A stretch of 63,262 bases of DNA from UBA7398 sp947491605 (lineage in GTDB: Bacteria > Actinomycetota > Actinomycetes > Nanopelagicales > Nanopelagicaceae): NCBI GenBank assembly GCA_947491605.1, contig CANLJW010000002.1:1-63262 (forward strand), in the 5' to 3' direction. Under the pieces are notes generated by a model that saw nothing but the letters and a program-made list of their open reading frames with translations, was not told where the DNA came from and did not search any database. Shown here piece after piece: positions 33,819 through 43,824 of this stretch (its first letter is position 1; the number at the start of each line of letters is the position of its first letter). Made by a program: the position numbers and the translations under genes.

Positions 33819-35324
33819 TTAATTCTCTTCCGGCTTCACTAACGGAAATAGAATAGTTTCGCGAATTCCTAACCCGGTAAGCGCCATTAGCAATCGATCG
33901 ACACCCATTCCCATACCGCCCATGGGTGGCATGCCAAATTCCATAGCACGTAAGAAGTCTTCATCAAGACCCATAGCTTCTAAATCTCCAGATGCGCCAA
34001 GTTTTGCTTGTTCAACTAATCGTTCTCGTTGCACAACTGGGTCAATTAATTCTGAGTATCCGGTTGCTAATTCAAAACCATCAATATATAAATCCCATTT
34101 TTCTGCTACTCCAGGAAGTTCGCGGTGCGCTCTTACTAGCGGCGAAGTATCAATTGGAAATCCTTTTACGAAAGTTGGGATATTCAATTTGTCTTTATAT
34201 AAATGTTCAAAGATTTCCTCAGCTAATTTTCCAGCAATCCACTTTGGATCGACTTTCATGCCGAGTTTTTCCGTGTATTTCTTTAAGTTTTCTATACTTG
34301 TCTCGGCCGTGACTTTCTCTCCGACACCTTCAGAAATAGCGGTATAGAAATCTACTTCGCGCCATTTCCCACCAAGATCATTCTCGGTTCCATCGTGGCG
34401 CTTTACAACATGGCTACCAAATACAGCTTTTGCAGATTCTTGTACTAATTCGCGAGTTAAATCTGCCATTGAATTCCAATCACCATATGACTGGTAAGTC
34501 TCGATCATCACAAATTCTGGTGAGTGGCTTGAGTCCGCACCTTCATTTCGGAAGTTACGATTGATTTCAAATACTCGTTCTAACCCACCAACAACACATC
34601 TCTTTAAAAATAATTCTGGTGCAATTCGAAGAAATAAATCCATATCGTATGCATTACTTTTTGTTTTAAATGGCCGAGCAGCAGCACCACCATGCATAAC
34701 TTGCAACATCGGAGTTTCGACTTCGATAAATCCGCGAGTATCAAAAGAATTTCGGAGGGATTTCATCACGATTGGGCGGGTGCGGGCATTTGCGCGCGCT
34801 TCTGGACGCACAATTAAATCTACATAACGCATGCGCACGCGAGTTTCTTCTGAGAGCGGTTTATGTTCGACCGGTAATGGCCGCAACGATTTCGATGCCA
34901 TTGCATAATTATTTGCCAATATCGAAAGCTCGCCGCGCTTTGAGGTAATTATTTCACCAGTGACGCTTACTAAATCGCCAAGATCGACATCAGATTTCCA
35001 TGTATTTAGAAGTTCTTCACCTACTTTATCTAATGAAAACATTGCTTGTAATTCAGTGCCGTCACCTTCGCGTAGCGTTGCGAAACATAATTTCCCAGTA
35101 TCGCGTTTAAAAATAACTCTGCCAGTAAGGCTTTCGATAATTCCAGTACCAACATCAATTGGTAAATCTTTATGACGCTTGCGAATCTCAGAAAGTGATG
35201 CGGTGCGCGGTACTGCAACCGGATATGGCGCAATGCCACGGGAAAGCAGGCTTTCGCGCTTTTCGCGACGAATCCGAAGTTGTTCTGGAAGATCGTCAGC
35301 AACCTCTGGTTTTGGTTCGTTCAT
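33819..35324 (-). CDS. lysS: Lysyl-tRNA synthetase, class II
   Basis: 501 residues. N-terminal OB anticodon-binding domain (SLTGRVIFKRDTGKLCFATL), class II motif 2 RNFRNEGADSSHSPEFVMIE (core FRNEGADSSHSPEF) and motif 3 GMGMGVDRLLMAL. Charges tRNA-Lys. The ATG at 35324 appears leaderless, so lysS can be expressed apart from the coaX genes upstream. Confidence 0.97.
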   Translation of the reverse strand: MNEPKPEVADDLPEQLRIRREKRESLLSRGIAPYPVAVPRTASLSEIRKRHKDLPIDVGTGIIESLTGRVIFKRDTGKLCFATLREGDGTELQAMFSLDKVGEELLNTWKSDVDLGDLVSVTGEIITSKRGELSILANNYAMASKSLRPLPVEHKPLSEETRVRMRYVDLIVRPEARANARTRPIVMKSLRNSFDTRGFIEVETPMLQVMHGGAAARPFKTKSNAYDMDLFLRIAPELFLKRCVVGGLERVFEINRNFRNEGADSSHSPEFVMIETYQSYGDWNSMADLTRELVQESAKAVFGSHVVKRHDGTENDLGGKWREVDFYTAISEGVGEKVTAETSIENLKKYTEKLGMKVDPKWIAGKLAEEIFEHLYKDKLNIPTFVKGFPIDTSPLVRAHRELPGVAEKWDLYIDGFELATGYSELIDPVVQRERLVEQAKLGASGDLEAMGLDEDFLRAMEFGMPPMGGMGMGVDRLLMALTGLGIRETILFPLVKPEEN

Positions 35325-35333
35325 AATGGCTGC

Positions 35334-35339
35334 AGTCTA
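35334..35339 (-). promoter_or_regulatory. -10 hexamer TAGACT of leaderless lysS
   Basis: TAGACT, read on the minus strand, ends nine bases before ATG 35324; no Shine-Dalgarno. Confidence 0.55.
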
Positions 35340-35351
35340 ACCATTGCTAAC

Positions 35352-36128
35352 CTAAGCGTTGCGCTGATGAACTAATCGAAGTCCGATGAGGGTTAAATCT
35401 GGTTCGTGATAATCAATCATCTCGCTAATTCCTAACACCAAAGGCGCTAATCCTCCCGTTGCAATAATTGCTACGTTTTTGGTTTCCGGATAATCATTTT
35501 CTAGCACAGCAATAATGCGATTAACTAAGCCATCTACTTGTCCAGCAAACCCAAAGATAGTTCCAGATTGCAAAGCTTCAACAGTATTTTTACCAATTAC
35601 CGACTTTGGTCTTACTAATTCAACTTTTCGTAATTGCGCGGCTCGTGCGGCTAGCGCATCTACAGAAATTTCAATTCCAGGAGCAAGCGCGCCACCTAAG
35701 AATTCTCCTTTTGGTGAAACAACATCTAGATTTGTCGAAGTTCCGAAATCAACCACTATGCACGGCCCTTTGTCACCATATAAAGTAAAAGCTGCAAGCG
35801 TATTTACAATTCGGTCTGCGCCGATTTCTTTTGGATTATCAACTAATAATGGAACCCCGGTCTTTGTGCCTGGTTCAATAATTGTGCATCGAATATCCGA
35901 AAAATAATTTGCAATCATGGTCCGGATTTCCCGTAATATTGCTGGAACGGTTGAGCAAATTGCTAAACCATCAACTTTATAACCTTCAATAAGAGAGCGA
36001 TATTGCAACCATAATTCGTCCGAAGTGTCGCGTGGGTCAGTCTTAACTCGCCATGACTGGATTAATTCGTCGCCATCAAAAATTCCAAGAACTGTATTGG
36101 TGTTTCCCACATCGATGGTAAGTAGCAT
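35352..36128 (-). CDS. coaX: Type III pantothenate kinase
   Basis: First step of CoA synthesis from pantothenate. 258 residues. ASKHA motifs DVGNTNTVLGIFDG at 6-19, IGADRIVNTLAAF and VVDFGTSTNLDVV, with ATGGLAPLV near the C-terminus. The ATG overlaps the nadC stop (TAATG). It shares a run with panC, which makes its substrate. Confidence 0.95.
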   Translation of the reverse strand: MLLTIDVGNTNTVLGIFDGDELIQSWRVKTDPRDTSDELWLQYRSLIEGYKVDGLAICSTVPAILREIRTMIANYFSDIRCTIIEPGTKTGVPLLVDNPKEIGADRIVNTLAAFTLYGDKGPCIVVDFGTSTNLDVVSPKGEFLGGALAPGIEISVDALAARAAQLRKVELVRPKSVIGKNTVEALQSGTIFGFAGQVDGLVNRIIAVLENDYPETKNVAIIATGGLAPLVLGISEMIDYHEPDLTLIGLRLVHQRNA

Positions 36129-37006
36129 TAGTTATCTCCTAAAAAGTCGAGTCCGATATCAAGGTTTGTAGCAGAGTGCGTTAGCGCTCCAATTGCCAAA
36201 TAATCAACGCCAGTCGCTGCATAACTTTTCGCGTTTTCTAAAGTAATTCCGCCCGATGCTTCTAATTTAAATTTCCCAGCAACCAGCGCGACCGCCGCGC
36301 GACATTGATCTGGTGACATGTTGTCGAGCATCGCTAGATCAACGTTTAGATTTAAAATCTCATTCAATTGTGCAATCGTGTCCACTTCAATTTCAATTGG
36401 CAGGTTAGGGTTTTTAGTGAAAACTTCATTAAATGCGCTGGCTACACCGCCAGCAGCTTGCACATGATTATCTTTAATTAGCGCCGCATCTGAAAGTGAC
36501 ATCCGGTGATTGGTGCCACCGCCCATTCGAACCGCAAATTTTTCTAACTCACGATAACCCGGCGTGGTTTTTCGAGTATCGCGAATCTTAGTTTTGAATT
36601 CTGAAACTTCTCTAACCCAAACTTTTGTCAGAGTACTAATCCCACTAAGCTTTCCCAGAAAATTAAGTGCAGTTCGTTCGGCTAATAAAATGGCTCTCGT
36701 GTTTCCTTTAACTCTGATTAACGCTGAATTAGCCGGAACTAAGTCACCTTCTGAAATTAATAATTCATAATCATTAATTCCGCAATGTTCTAGGACGGCC
36801 GCAGCTACCAATAGCCCAGAAATAACACCTGGCTTTCGATTGCGAAACTCGGCAGTGGATATTTGTTCCGGCGTTACTGTGGCATTGCTCGTAATATCGC
36901 TTCCGCCAGCTAAATCTTCCGCGATTGCAAGTTGGATTAAATTACTGATATTTGCTTCAGTTAATCCATAGCCTGCAATTTTCCTATTTAGTTGCGGAGA
37001 AAACAT
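36128..37006 (-). CDS. nadC: Quinolinate phosphoribosyltransferase (decarboxylating)
   Basis: Converts quinolinate and PRPP to nicotinate mononucleotide. 292 residues. Signature RDTRKTTPGYRELEKFAV with the catalytic Lys, GGGTNHRMSLSDAALIKDNH and EIEVDT, then ASGGITLENAKSYA. Overlaps the end of nadB by 23 bases. Confidence 0.95.
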   Translation of the reverse strand: MFSPQLNRKIAGYGLTEANISNLIQLAIAEDLAGGSDITSNATVTPEQISTAEFRNRKPGVISGLLVAAAVLEHCGINDYELLISEGDLVPANSALIRVKGNTRAILLAERTALNFLGKLSGISTLTKVWVREVSEFKTKIRDTRKTTPGYRELEKFAVRMGGGTNHRMSLSDAALIKDNHVQAAGGVASAFNEVFTKNPNLPIEIEVDTIAQLNEILNLNVDLAMLDNMSPDQCRAAVALVAGKFKLEASGGITLENAKSYAATGVDYLAIGALTHSATNLDIGLDFLGDN

Positions 37007-38618
37007 CGGTCACCCCCAATTCTGCGGTTTCTGAACTCCAAGTGCCGTTGCTATCAATGCGTTGATGAATCCGCTTTCCCCATGCTTGCGAAACATTAGG
37101 AAAGTCCGCACGCCAATGTGAGCCACGACTTTCACTCCGCTCTAATGCGGATCTCACGATTGCCGTAGCTAAATAGTAAAGATTCGTGGTTTCCCAAGAA
37201 TCAATGTTTGCTTCGTTTGTGGTAAACAGCGCAAGTTTTTGTAAAGTCATTAAAGTTTCATCTAACGTTTCTTTTGAGCGAACCACGCCAGCACCGCGCG
37301 ACATCGATTGTTGTAGCGCCGTGCGAATAACTGGGTCTAATAAAATTTCCACGCTATTACTTAGTTTTGGCTCACTGAACTCTGGAATCGAAGCTGCAAT
37401 ATTTTCAGCTATTCGAGCGCCGAACACTAAGCCTTCGAGCAGTGAATTTGAAGCCAATCGATTAGCACCGTGCGCACCAGTACATGCACTCTCCCCACAA
37501 ACATAAAGCCCTGGAATTGCGCTCCTGCCGAATAAATCTACGCGCACGCCGCCCGATGCGTAGTGCGAAGCCGGCGCTACTGGAATCAAATCGATTGTTG
37601 GATTTATGCCATGGTTTAAACATGATTGATAAATTGTTGGGAACCGTTCTGGAAAATCTGGAATTTTTTTTGCATCTAACCAAACATGTTTGCTGCCACT
37701 GGACAGCATCTGCCGGCTAATTTCTTTTGCAACAATGTCACGTGGTGCTAAGTCCGCAAGTGGGTGCACATTTTTCATAAACGCTTCGCCTTTTATATTT
37801 TTTAAAATAGCACCTTCGCCGCGCACTGCTTCTGAAATTAGCGGCTGTTGACCACGCGATGAATCACCAATCCAGAGAACAGTTGGGTGAAATTGAATAA
37901 ACTCAACATCTGCTACATCTGCGCCAGCCCGAAGCGCTAACGCAACGCCATCACCAGTTGAGACTGATGGGTTTGTAGTTTGAGAAAACACTTGGCCAAG
38001 TCCACCGGTTGCAATAACAACTGCACGGGCAAGTGCTTGGCCAACACCATCTCTTGTACCTGCCCCGATTACGTGAAGTGTTACGCCGCAAACATCGCCG
38101 CTTTCATTCTTCAAAGCATCAATTACTAAAGCGTTTTCTAAAACTTCAATTCCCTTATCATTTTTAACAGCTGCAAGTAGTGCGCGGGAAACTTCAGCTC
38201 CAGTAGCATCACCACCCGCATGCAGAATTCGATTTCGCAAATGGCCACCTTCACGAGTAAGCGCAATCTCGCCCGTTTCAGAAAGATCGAAAACCGCTCC
38301 GCGTGCAATCAGTTTGCGAACTGCTTCCGGTCCTTCACTAACTAAAACTTTTACTGCATTTACATCACAGAGTCCAGCCCCAGCAACCAAAGTATCTTTT
38401 TCGTGTTGATCTGGACTATCACCAGGTCCAAGAGCTGCAGCAATTCCGCCTTGCGCCCATTTAGTTGAACCAGAGTCAACTCGCGCTTTAGTAACTAAGA
38501 GAACTGAAAGATTATGTGCGCGAATTTGTAAAGCGGTTGTTAAGCCCGCAACTCCAGAACCAATTACTACAACATCAGCACTAGCGCTCCAACCAGGTTT
38601 CGCTGCACGCAATTTCAT
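36984..38618 (-). CDS. nadB: L-aspartate oxidase
   Basis: FAD enzyme oxidising L-aspartate to iminoaspartate for NAD synthesis. 544 residues. Dinucleotide motif VVIGSGVAGLTTAL near 21-34, substrate region STKWAQGGIAAAL, HAGGDATGAEVSRAL, and C-terminal FAD segment GLYVCGESACTGAHGANRLASNSLLEG (core GAHGANRLASNSL). nadA, often next door, is not in this window. Confidence 0.95.
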   Translation of the reverse strand: MKLRAAKPGWSASADVVVIGSGVAGLTTALQIRAHNLSVLLVTKARVDSGSTKWAQGGIAAALGPGDSPDQHEKDTLVAGAGLCDVNAVKVLVSEGPEAVRKLIARGAVFDLSETGEIALTREGGHLRNRILHAGGDATGAEVSRALLAAVKNDKGIEVLENALVIDALKNESGDVCGVTLHVIGAGTRDGVGQALARAVVIATGGLGQVFSQTTNPSVSTGDGVALALRAGADVADVEFIQFHPTVLWIGDSSRGQQPLISEAVRGEGAILKNIKGEAFMKNVHPLADLAPRDIVAKEISRQMLSSGSKHVWLDAKKIPDFPERFPTIYQSCLNHGINPTIDLIPVAPASHYASGGVRVDLFGRSAIPGLYVCGESACTGAHGANRLASNSLLEGLVFGARIAENIAASIPEFSEPKLSNSVEILLDPVIRTALQQSMSRGAGVVRSKETLDETLMTLQKLALFTTNEANIDSWETTNLYYLATAIVRSALERSESRGSHWRADFPNVSQAWGKRIHQRIDSNGTWSSETAELGVTDVFSATK

Positions 38619-39451
38619 ATTGCTGCCACCTTTGATGCTGAGCGAATATTCTGCATGGCCATATTGTCGATTAAACGGATGCCATTAATCCAGCCCGCGA
38701 TGATTGCACGCTTATTTCTACTCTCTTCGACCGCCAAATCGAAGGTCGTATCATCAATAATTTCGGCGTAATCTAAAGTGAAACTTGGCTCGCTGCTTAA
38801 GGTTGCCAACATTTCTCGCTTCATTTCGGCAATAGCTGGCTGAGATTGGGCAGCTTGTAAAGACCTAAAAACTACGGTGGCGTGATTCTTATTTTCAGTT
38901 GAAAGTCGAGAGTTTCTAGAAGATAGCGCTAATCCTGATGATTCTCGGAAAGTTTCGCCACTTAATACTTTAATTGCTGGAAAAAATTCGCTAGCCATTT
39001 TTCTAATTAAGAATAGTTGTTGTAAATCTTTTTCACCAAATATTGCCCAGGTAGGTTTAATGTTTGAGAAGAGCGCATGCACAACGGTTAACACCCCATC
39101 GAAATGTCCGGCACGGTTACCTTCGTAAATCGCGCCAACCCCGCCTGATGAAATTTTGGTTATGCCGTTAGGGTAAAGCTCAGATTGATTTGGCCGCCAC
39201 AAAATTGAGGCACCGGCCGCCGCCGCTAATTCTTCATCAATTTCTGGTGAACTTGGATAGCTATTTAAATCTTCTTGGTTTTCGAATTGCAACGGGTTGA
39301 CATATACGCTCACTATTACATTTTCCGAAACTTCACCTGCTCTTTTTATCAGCGACTGATGTCCCGCATGCAAAGCTCCCATGGTCGGCACAAACGCACT
39401 TGGCTGGATTAATGCGCGCGAAAGTTCAGTGGCGCTATCAATAACTTTCAT
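38615..39451 (-). CDS. panC: Pantothenate synthetase
   Basis: Joins pantoate and beta-alanine using ATP. 278 residues. HIGH-type motif TMGALHAGHQSLI near 24-36, then IFGEKDLQQLFLI and the KMSKS-equivalent SSRNSRLS. GGAG lies six bases ahead of ATG 39451; a TAGACT -10 candidate at 39489-39494 suggests a promoter after folK. Confidence 0.95.
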   Translation of the reverse strand: MKVIDSATELSRALIQPSAFVPTMGALHAGHQSLIKRAGEVSENVIVSVYVNPLQFENQEDLNSYPSSPEIDEELAAAAGASILWRPNQSELYPNGITKISSGGVGAIYEGNRAGHFDGVLTVVHALFSNIKPTWAIFGEKDLQQLFLIRKMASEFFPAIKVLSGETFRESSGLALSSRNSRLSTENKNHATVVFRSLQAAQSQPAIAEMKREMLATLSSEPSFTLDYAEIIDDTTFDLAVEESRNKRAIIAGWINGIRLIDNMAMQNIRSASKVAAI

Positions 39452-39502
39452 TTTAGGCTCCAGTCCTTTCGGGGTACCGGGCAGTGTGAAAAGTCTACCT
39501 AA

Positions 39503-39949
39503 CTAAGGCAGGGCAGCCAACAACTTTTTTATTTCACCATGCCCAGGAAGAACGCCATCAACATCGATACTCGCCCAAGGTTCAAGCACAAATGCGCGTA
39601 AGTGCGCCCGTGGGTGCGGCAAGGTTAATTCCGCAGTGTCGAGAAAGATTTCGCCGTAAGAAATTAAATCAAGATCTATCGTTCTCGCCGCATTCTGGAT
39701 TGAACGTTCTCGGCCACCCATTTTCTCAATTCTCTGTAATAAGTGCAGTAAATCAAGGGGTTTCATCTCGGTATGCGCGATCAGAACCCCGTTGAAATAT
39801 TTCGGTTGGCCGGGTGCATCGACTGGTTCCGTCTCAATAAATTTTGATACCGAAATTACAAAAAGTTCTTTAGTTATTTCTAGTACCGCATTTTCTAATT
39901 GAGAAACTGGGTCACCCAAATTAGCACCGAGTGCGATGACTGCCTTCAT
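39503..39949 (-). CDS. folK: 6-Hydroxymethyl-7,8-dihydropterin pyrophosphokinase
   Basis: Folate synthesis: pyrophosphorylates hydroxymethyldihydropterin. 148 residues. ALGANLGDP at 6-14, ETEPVDAPGQPKYFNGVL, RIEKMGGRERSIQNAARTIDLDLI (core GGRERSIQNAARTIDLD) and LPHPRAHLRAFVLEP are all family signatures. Overlaps folB by four bases. Confidence 0.95.
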   Translation of the reverse strand: MKAVIALGANLGDPVSQLENAVLEITKELFVISVSKFIETEPVDAPGQPKYFNGVLIAHTEMKPLDLLHLLQRIEKMGGRERSIQNAARTIDLDLISYGEIFLDTAELTLPHPRAHLRAFVLEPWASIDVDGVLPGHGEIKKLLAALP

Positions 39950-40308
39950 CGCGAACGTTGAATTGTTACTGAGACATCTAGAAATGGAATGGTAATCGGT
40001 GCTTCCGGCTTATGGATCGTTACATGTACTTCATTAGCTAATTGGTAAACCGCAAGTATGGCCGAAGCAATCTTCTCGGCAAGAGTTTCAAGTAATTGAA
40101 CCGATTCTCCGATTATGAATTCATGAACTAACTCAGCAACTTCTGCATAATTTATCGTCTTTGTTAAATCATCTGATTCACCTGCTGCGCGCGTGCTTAG
40201 CAAAATTGTTATATCCGCAGAAAAGTTTTGTCCGACACTTCTTTCGCTTTCTAGTACACCATGGTAACCAAACCCAGATATGCCAGTTATCTTAATTTGA
40301 TCACTCAT
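39946..40308 (-). CDS. folB: Dihydroneopterin aldolase
   Basis: Folate synthesis: cleaves dihydroneopterin to the hydroxymethyl pterin. 120 residues. GFGYHGVLESERSVGQNFSAD, with the tyrosine and glutamate of the family, INYAEVAELVHEF, and a catalytic lysine in TIHKPEAPI. Four-base overlaps on both sides place it within folP-folB-folK. Confidence 0.93.
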   Translation of the reverse strand: MSDQIKITGISGFGYHGVLESERSVGQNFSADITILLSTRAAGESDDLTKTINYAEVAELVHEFIIGESVQLLETLAEKIASAILAVYQLANEVHVTIHKPEAPITIPFLDVSVTIQRSR

Positions 40309-41114
40309 TTGATTCTTTCCATTGCGCTTACTGCTGCTATTGCATCTTTATGTGGTTTTACAGAATGAGTACGAACTCCCCAGACGCCAGTTTTCGCCAC
40401 TAAAGAAGTAATTGCAATAGAAGCTGCTTCACGATCATCCGAATTAGTGGTTTTGGTCAACTCACCCAGAAATTTCTTGCGAGATGCGCCGATTAATATC
40501 GGGAAGCCAAGTAAAGCCAGTCGATCTAGATTTCGAAGGATTTCCCAATTATGTTCACCAGTTTTCGCAAAACCTAAACCCGGATCGATTATTAATTGAT
40601 CCGGATCAGCACCAGCAGAAATCAAGGTATCAATTCGATCTTGTAACTCATCTTTAACTTCTCGGACTACATCTTTGTAAGCAGCTAAATCCTGCATGTT
40701 TTTAGAGTGCGCCCGCCAATGCATCGCAATATATTGAATTTGTGGGTTGGCTACGACCGTTTTAACCATATCGGGATCAGCTAAGCCACCGCTGACATCG
40801 TTTATATAAGTAGCGCCAGCCAGAATTGCTTCGTTCGCTATTTTCGCACGCATTGTGTCAATGCTTATCACCGCACCTAATTTCTTAAGTTCAACGATGA
40901 CTGGCATTACTCGATTGCGTTCTTCTGCTTCGGTAATTCTTTCCGCGCCGGGGCGAGTTGATTCACCACCAACATCAATTATTTCTGCACCTTCGGCGAT
41001 CATACTTTCGCCACGCTTAATCGCATCTGCAAAATTGAAATGCCGACCACCATCAGCAAATGAATCTGGCGTTATATTAAGAATTCCCATCACTATTGTT
41101 GGGTTTGTATTCAT
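40305..41114 (-). CDS. folP: Dihydropteroate synthase
   Basis: Joins the pterin pyrophosphate with p-aminobenzoate; the sulfonamide target. 269 residues. MGILNITPDSFADGG at 9-23, IIDVGGESTRPGA, DPGLGFAKTGEHN and GASRKKFLG. Eight bases after folE. Confidence 0.96.
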   Translation of the reverse strand: MNTNPTIVMGILNITPDSFADGGRHFNFADAIKRGESMIAEGAEIIDVGGESTRPGAERITEAEERNRVMPVIVELKKLGAVISIDTMRAKIANEAILAGATYINDVSGGLADPDMVKTVVANPQIQYIAMHWRAHSKNMQDLAAYKDVVREVKDELQDRIDTLISAGADPDQLIIDPGLGFAKTGEHNWEILRNLDRLALLGFPILIGASRKKFLGELTKTTNSDDREAASIAITSLVAKTGVWGVRTHSVKPHKDAIAAVSAMERIK

Positions 41115-41121
41115 TGCGCTA

Positions 41122-41739
41122 TTACTTAGTTGTTATTAAAGACATCGCTTCAGCACGAGTCGCCGGATCTCGTAATTGACCACGTACTGCACTAGTTGTG
41201 GTTCGCGCTTGCGTCTTTTTTACACCGCGCATCGACATACATAAGTGTTCGCAATCTATAATTACAATCACTCCAGCTGGTTCTAAAATTTCCATCATTG
41301 AATCTGCGATTTGCGAAGTAAGTCGTTCTTGAACTTGTGGCCTTCTGGAATATAAATCAACCAATCTCGCAAGTTTTGAGAGTCCAGTAATTCGCCCACT
41401 TTCGCCAGGGATATAACCGATGTGCGCTACGCCATGAAATGGCGTTAGGTGGTGTTCGCAATGGGAAAAAATCTCAATGTCTCGAACAATTACTAGTTCG
41501 CGATGACCTAAATCAAAAGTTGTGGAAAGTACATCGCGTGGATCTTGCCAAAGCCCTTCAAAGTTTTCTTTTAATGCACGCGCTACTCGAGCTGGGGTGT
41601 CGCGTAACCCATCACGATTTGGGTCTTCACCAAGTGCGATCAATAGCTCAGTAATAGCACGTTCGGCTCGGGCTTGATCAAATTCGGCTTTGGCACGGCC
41701 GTCATTTGGACCCATTCCAAATGCATTAATTTCACTCAT
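41122..41739 (-). CDS. folE: GTP cyclohydrolase I
   Basis: First folate step, GTP to dihydroneopterin triphosphate. 205 residues. Zinc and active site in FSHCEHHLTPFHGVAHIGYIP (core SHCEHHLTPF) and CEHLCMSMRGVKK, the zinc-type FolE. Overlaps the ftsH stop by one base. Confidence 0.97.
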   Translation of the reverse strand: MSEINAFGMGPNDGRAKAEFDQARAERAITELLIALGEDPNRDGLRDTPARVARALKENFEGLWQDPRDVLSTTFDLGHRELVIVRDIEIFSHCEHHLTPFHGVAHIGYIPGESGRITGLSKLARLVDLYSRRPQVQERLTSQIADSMMEILEPAGVIVIIDCEHLCMSMRGVKKTQARTTTSAVRGQLRDPATRAEAMSLITTK

Positions 41740-43793
41740 TACGCGCTCGGACTCTTCTTCTTCCGCGGTTTAACTTCTTTTACTTCTACAACTTCCTTAA
41801 CTTTTTCCACTTTTGGCTTCATTGATACTGGTGGAATAGTCGAAGGTTTGCGAAGCGCTGACCCAGTCCAAGCTGGACGATTTGGTTTAGCAACTACGCT
41901 TTTAAAAATTGCCGCAATCTCTTCTTTATTTAAGGTTTCCTTTTCCAGTAATACTTCAACGAGTTCGTCAAGTATTGCGCGATTTTGTACCAGTACTTCA
42001 AATGCTTCTTGATGTGCATTCTCAATCAAGTTTCTAATTTCTTGATCGACAATTCCAGCAATACTTTCAGAATAATCACGTTGGTGTCCGTAGTCACGAC
42101 CCATAAATGGTGCTGCTTCGGAGTTTCCTAATTTTATGGCTCCAAGACGTTCGGTCATTCCATATATTGTTACCATGGCACGAGCAAGCGCCGTAGCTTT
42201 TTCAATATCGTTAGATGCGCCAGTTGTTGGATCGTGGAAGACTAATTCTTCCGCTGCACGTCCACCCATCGTGTAAGCCAATTGATCTAACATTTGATTC
42301 CGGGTCGTTGAATACTTATCTTTATCAGGTAAAACCATGGTGTAACCGAGCGCATGACCGCGCGGCATTATTGTGATCTTATGAACTGGATCGGTGTGTG
42401 GTAACGCATATGCAACTAACGCGTGACCGCCTTCGTGATAAGCCGTAACTCTTCGTTCTTCTTCGCTCATTAATCGGCTCTTGCGTTGTGGACCAGCCAT
42501 AACACGATCGATTGCTTCATCTAGTGAATCATTTGTGATTAATTTTTCATTTTGGCGAGCCGTCAATAGCGCAGCCTCATTTAATACGTTTGCAAGATCC
42601 GCGCCGGTAAATCCTGGGGTTCGGCGGGCAAAGCCAAGTAAATCAACGTTTTCTGCCAGCGGTTTGCCTTTCGCATGTACTTGCAAAATCGCTTCCCGCC
42701 CTTTTAGATCAGGGCGATCAATTCCAATCTGACGATCAAATCTACCTGGCCGCAGTAGCGCTGGATCCAAAATGTCAGGACGGTTTGTCGCAGCAATCAA
42801 AATTACCGAACCGTTTGTCTCAAAGCCATCCATCTCTACTAAAAGTTGGTTGAGTGTTTGTTCACGCTCGTCATGCCCGCCACCCATTCCAGCGCCACGA
42901 TGACGACCAACTGCATCAATTTCATCTACGAAAACAATTGCAGGTGCATTTGCTTTAGCTTGCGTAAATAAATCACGTACTCGTGCAGCACCGACGCCAA
43001 CAAACATCTCTACGAAATCGGAACCAGAGATTGAGTAGAAAGGTACTTTCGCTTCGCCGGCAACTGCGCGGGCCAATAAAGTCTTTCCAGTTCCGGGTGG
43101 GCCATATAGAAGTACACCTTTAGGAATTTTTGCACCGATCTCTTCATATTTTTTAGGTTCGGCTAAGAAGTCTTTAATCTCGCGGAGCTCTGCGACTGCT
43201 TCATCTGCTCCGGCTACATCTGCAAATGTAGTTTTAGGCGCATCATTAGATTGTAACTTGGCGCGCGAGCGACCGAATGAAAAAACTCTGGAACCACCTT
43301 GGGATTGCCCCATTAGGAAGAAGATAATAAATGCAATTAAAAGAATTGGGCCAACTGAGAATAAAATTGATATCAAAATATTTGTGGTTGGAACTTTTAC
43401 ATTCCAATTACTTGGCGGTGGGTTGCTGGTTAACAACTCAACAATTAAGGGTTCTTGTCGAGTTACGTATGAGGCTTCTACTTTTGTAGCACCTTTAATT
43501 GCCTTGCCTGGCTTGAGTATTGCGCGGATTAATTGATCGCGATCAACCAGGATTGCTGATTCGACATCATTATTTGAAATCGCTGCTAAGACTGCCGATG
43601 TATCAACTTTAGTAAATTGATTTCCGCTACTTGAGATTTGGCCAAAGATTGAAACTCCAATTATGGCAAGCAGAATCCAAAAGAGTGGGCGGCGCGTAGC
43701 TTTACGCAATCGGTTACCATCTGGAAGTTTAGAAGCCTTCTTAATTGATGGCTTCTTACTCTTCTTTTCTTTTACAGCTTTCTTTTTGCTCAT
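41739..43793 (-). CDS. ftsH: ATP-dependent zinc metalloprotease FtsH
   Basis: Membrane AAA+ protease. I start at ATG 43793 (684 residues); the longer frame would overlap hpt. Lys-rich N-terminus, first membrane segment around 35-55, extracytoplasmic loop, second segment around 140-160 (GPILLIAFIIFFLMG), Walker A GPPGTGKTLLARAV, second region of homology RPGRFDRQI, zinc motif HEGGHALVAY. The charged C-terminal tail is typical of actinobacteria. Confidence 0.96.
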   Translation of the reverse strand: MSKKKAVKEKKSKKPSIKKASKLPDGNRLRKATRRPLFWILLAIIGVSIFGQISSSGNQFTKVDTSAVLAAISNNDVESAILVDRDQLIRAILKPGKAIKGATKVEASYVTRQEPLIVELLTSNPPPSNWNVKVPTTNILISILFSVGPILLIAFIIFFLMGQSQGGSRVFSFGRSRAKLQSNDAPKTTFADVAGADEAVAELREIKDFLAEPKKYEEIGAKIPKGVLLYGPPGTGKTLLARAVAGEAKVPFYSISGSDFVEMFVGVGAARVRDLFTQAKANAPAIVFVDEIDAVGRHRGAGMGGGHDEREQTLNQLLVEMDGFETNGSVILIAATNRPDILDPALLRPGRFDRQIGIDRPDLKGREAILQVHAKGKPLAENVDLLGFARRTPGFTGADLANVLNEAALLTARQNEKLITNDSLDEAIDRVMAGPQRKSRLMSEEERRVTAYHEGGHALVAYALPHTDPVHKITIMPRGHALGYTMVLPDKDKYSTTRNQMLDQLAYTMGGRAAEELVFHDPTTGASNDIEKATALARAMVTIYGMTERLGAIKLGNSEAAPFMGRDYGHQRDYSESIAGIVDQEIRNLIENAHQEAFEVLVQNRAILDELVEVLLEKETLNKEEIAAIFKSVVAKPNRPAWTGSALRKPSTIPPVSMKPKVEKVKEVVEVKEVKPRKKKSPSA

Positions 43794-43824
43794 TTTTTCT
43801 TTCTCTATTAATTGGGGATAATAA

